NCBI GenBank assembly: GCA_016858145.1
Contig: JAEHOE010000021.1
Span: 1,054,001 to 1,118,000, forward strand
Length of the DNA stretch: 64,000 nucleotides
Origin: Edaphochlamys debaryana
Lineage: Eukaryota > Chlorophyta > Chlorophyceae > Chlamydomonadales
Direction of reading: 5' to 3'
Below the pieces are notes generated by a model. It was given only the letters and a program-made list of their open reading frames with translations, was not told the DNA's origin and ran no database searches. Shown here one piece after another: positions 63,580 to 64,000 of the stretch. Position 1 is the stretch's first letter, and the number at the start of each line of letters is the position of its first letter. Made by a program: the position numbers and the translations under genes.

Positions 63580-64000
63580 ATGCAAACCGCGACTTTTACC
63601 CCATCCCGCTACCGCACTTGCCAAGAGGCTAGGAGAGAGGATGAGTTTCGGGCAGAGCAGGAGCGCGCGGACTGCCCGGAGGTAGCGCGCATCCGGGAGG
63701 CCATGTCTTCGGCCCTTGCAGGCCTCATCGATAGGCTCATCGGAATCGAGCCTGGAACCCTCAGGGACTCGTTCCTTTGCCTCATCAACGGGCTGGGCGC
63801 CCTGGCCACCTCGGAGCTGGAGAAGGCGGCTCGGCGGGATGTGGCTCTCTGGAGCGACGTCTCCGACATCACCTGGAAGCTCTCTGGCCTGGGAAACCGC
63901 GTCGACGGAGTCATCGCGGAGTTCGCTGTCCTGGAGGACCGCGCGGTTCAGCGGAGCACGGCGCTCTCAGACACCATCAACACCAACACAACCACACAGT
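63580..64000 (+). CDS. Unrecognised helical protein, cut off by the window end
   Basis: An ATG at 63580 opens a frame of 140 codons without a stop to the window end. The protein is charged and Leu/Ala-rich (EDEFRAEQERADCPEVARIR, then ELEKAARRDVALWSDVSDIT), suggesting long helices. No family was recognised. A Gag-like protein of another element and a host coiled-coil protein are both possible. Codon use fits the neighbours. The start is the first ATG after in-frame stops in the leader, but an upstream exon cannot be excluded. Confidence 0.4.
   Translation, partial: MQTATFTPSRYRTCQEARREDEFRAEQERADCPEVARIREAMSSALAGLIDRLIGIEPGTLRDSFLCLINGLGALATSELEKAARRDVALWSDVSDITWKLSGLGNRVDGVIAEFAVLEDRAVQRSTALSDTINTNTTTQ

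Overview
The window looks like nuclear DNA from a chlorophyte green alga close to Chlamydomonas and the volvocine algae. It is very GC-rich. Genes are split by many short introns with GTGAGT- or GTGCGC-type donors, TGTAA-type poly(A) signals lie past several stops, and the gene content fits: SRCR and REJ domains on one receptor, a plant-type ABC1 kinase, and an algal F-box-like/ankyrin family. All gene models below were joined by eye; each multi-exon model keeps an open frame across every junction.

Layout. 1-816 (+): 3' part of an arylamine N-acetyltransferase (NAT) copy. 2019-5531 (-): PSMD5-like proteasome-base assembly chaperone, with a decayed copy of the neighbouring receptor's promoter and first exon inside an intron. 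6941-13687 (-): large type I membrane receptor with four SRCR domains, a REJ-like region and one transmembrane helix. 15307-16875 (-): small DUF1772 (anthrone-oxygenase-like) membrane protein. 17326-18964 (-): complete NAT, an inverted paralogue of the copy at the left edge. 20863-22853 (-): unrecognised protein with a Met/Gly-rich repeat domain. 24485-25748 (-): organelle-targeted rhodanese of the Cdc25/Acr2 type. 26420-34956 (-): 23-exon ABC1 (UbiB/ADCK) atypical kinase. 35336 onward (+): F-box-like/ankyrin gene whose second exon runs into a 10.3-kb array (37330-47599) of about 128 units of 80 bp.

47600-49905 is gene-poor low-complexity DNA. 49906-63148 holds a Ty3/gypsy-type LTR retrotransposon: 1.3-kb LTRs, a primer-binding-like site, gag-protease, and a pol with a PHD-like finger between RNase H and integrase. 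A further gene with its own TATA box and an intron (60445-61797) lies between pol and the right LTR. The right LTR has 12-bp direct repeats on both sides, so it may instead be a separate solo LTR. An unidentified reading frame runs off the right edge (63580-64000).

The host genes do not form one pathway. The recurrent theme is local duplication: NAT in inverted orientation, the receptor promoter into a neighbour's intron, exon ends copied into adjacent introns of the ABC1 kinase, and the nested duplications of the 80-bp array. No tRNA, rRNA or CRISPR array was recognised.
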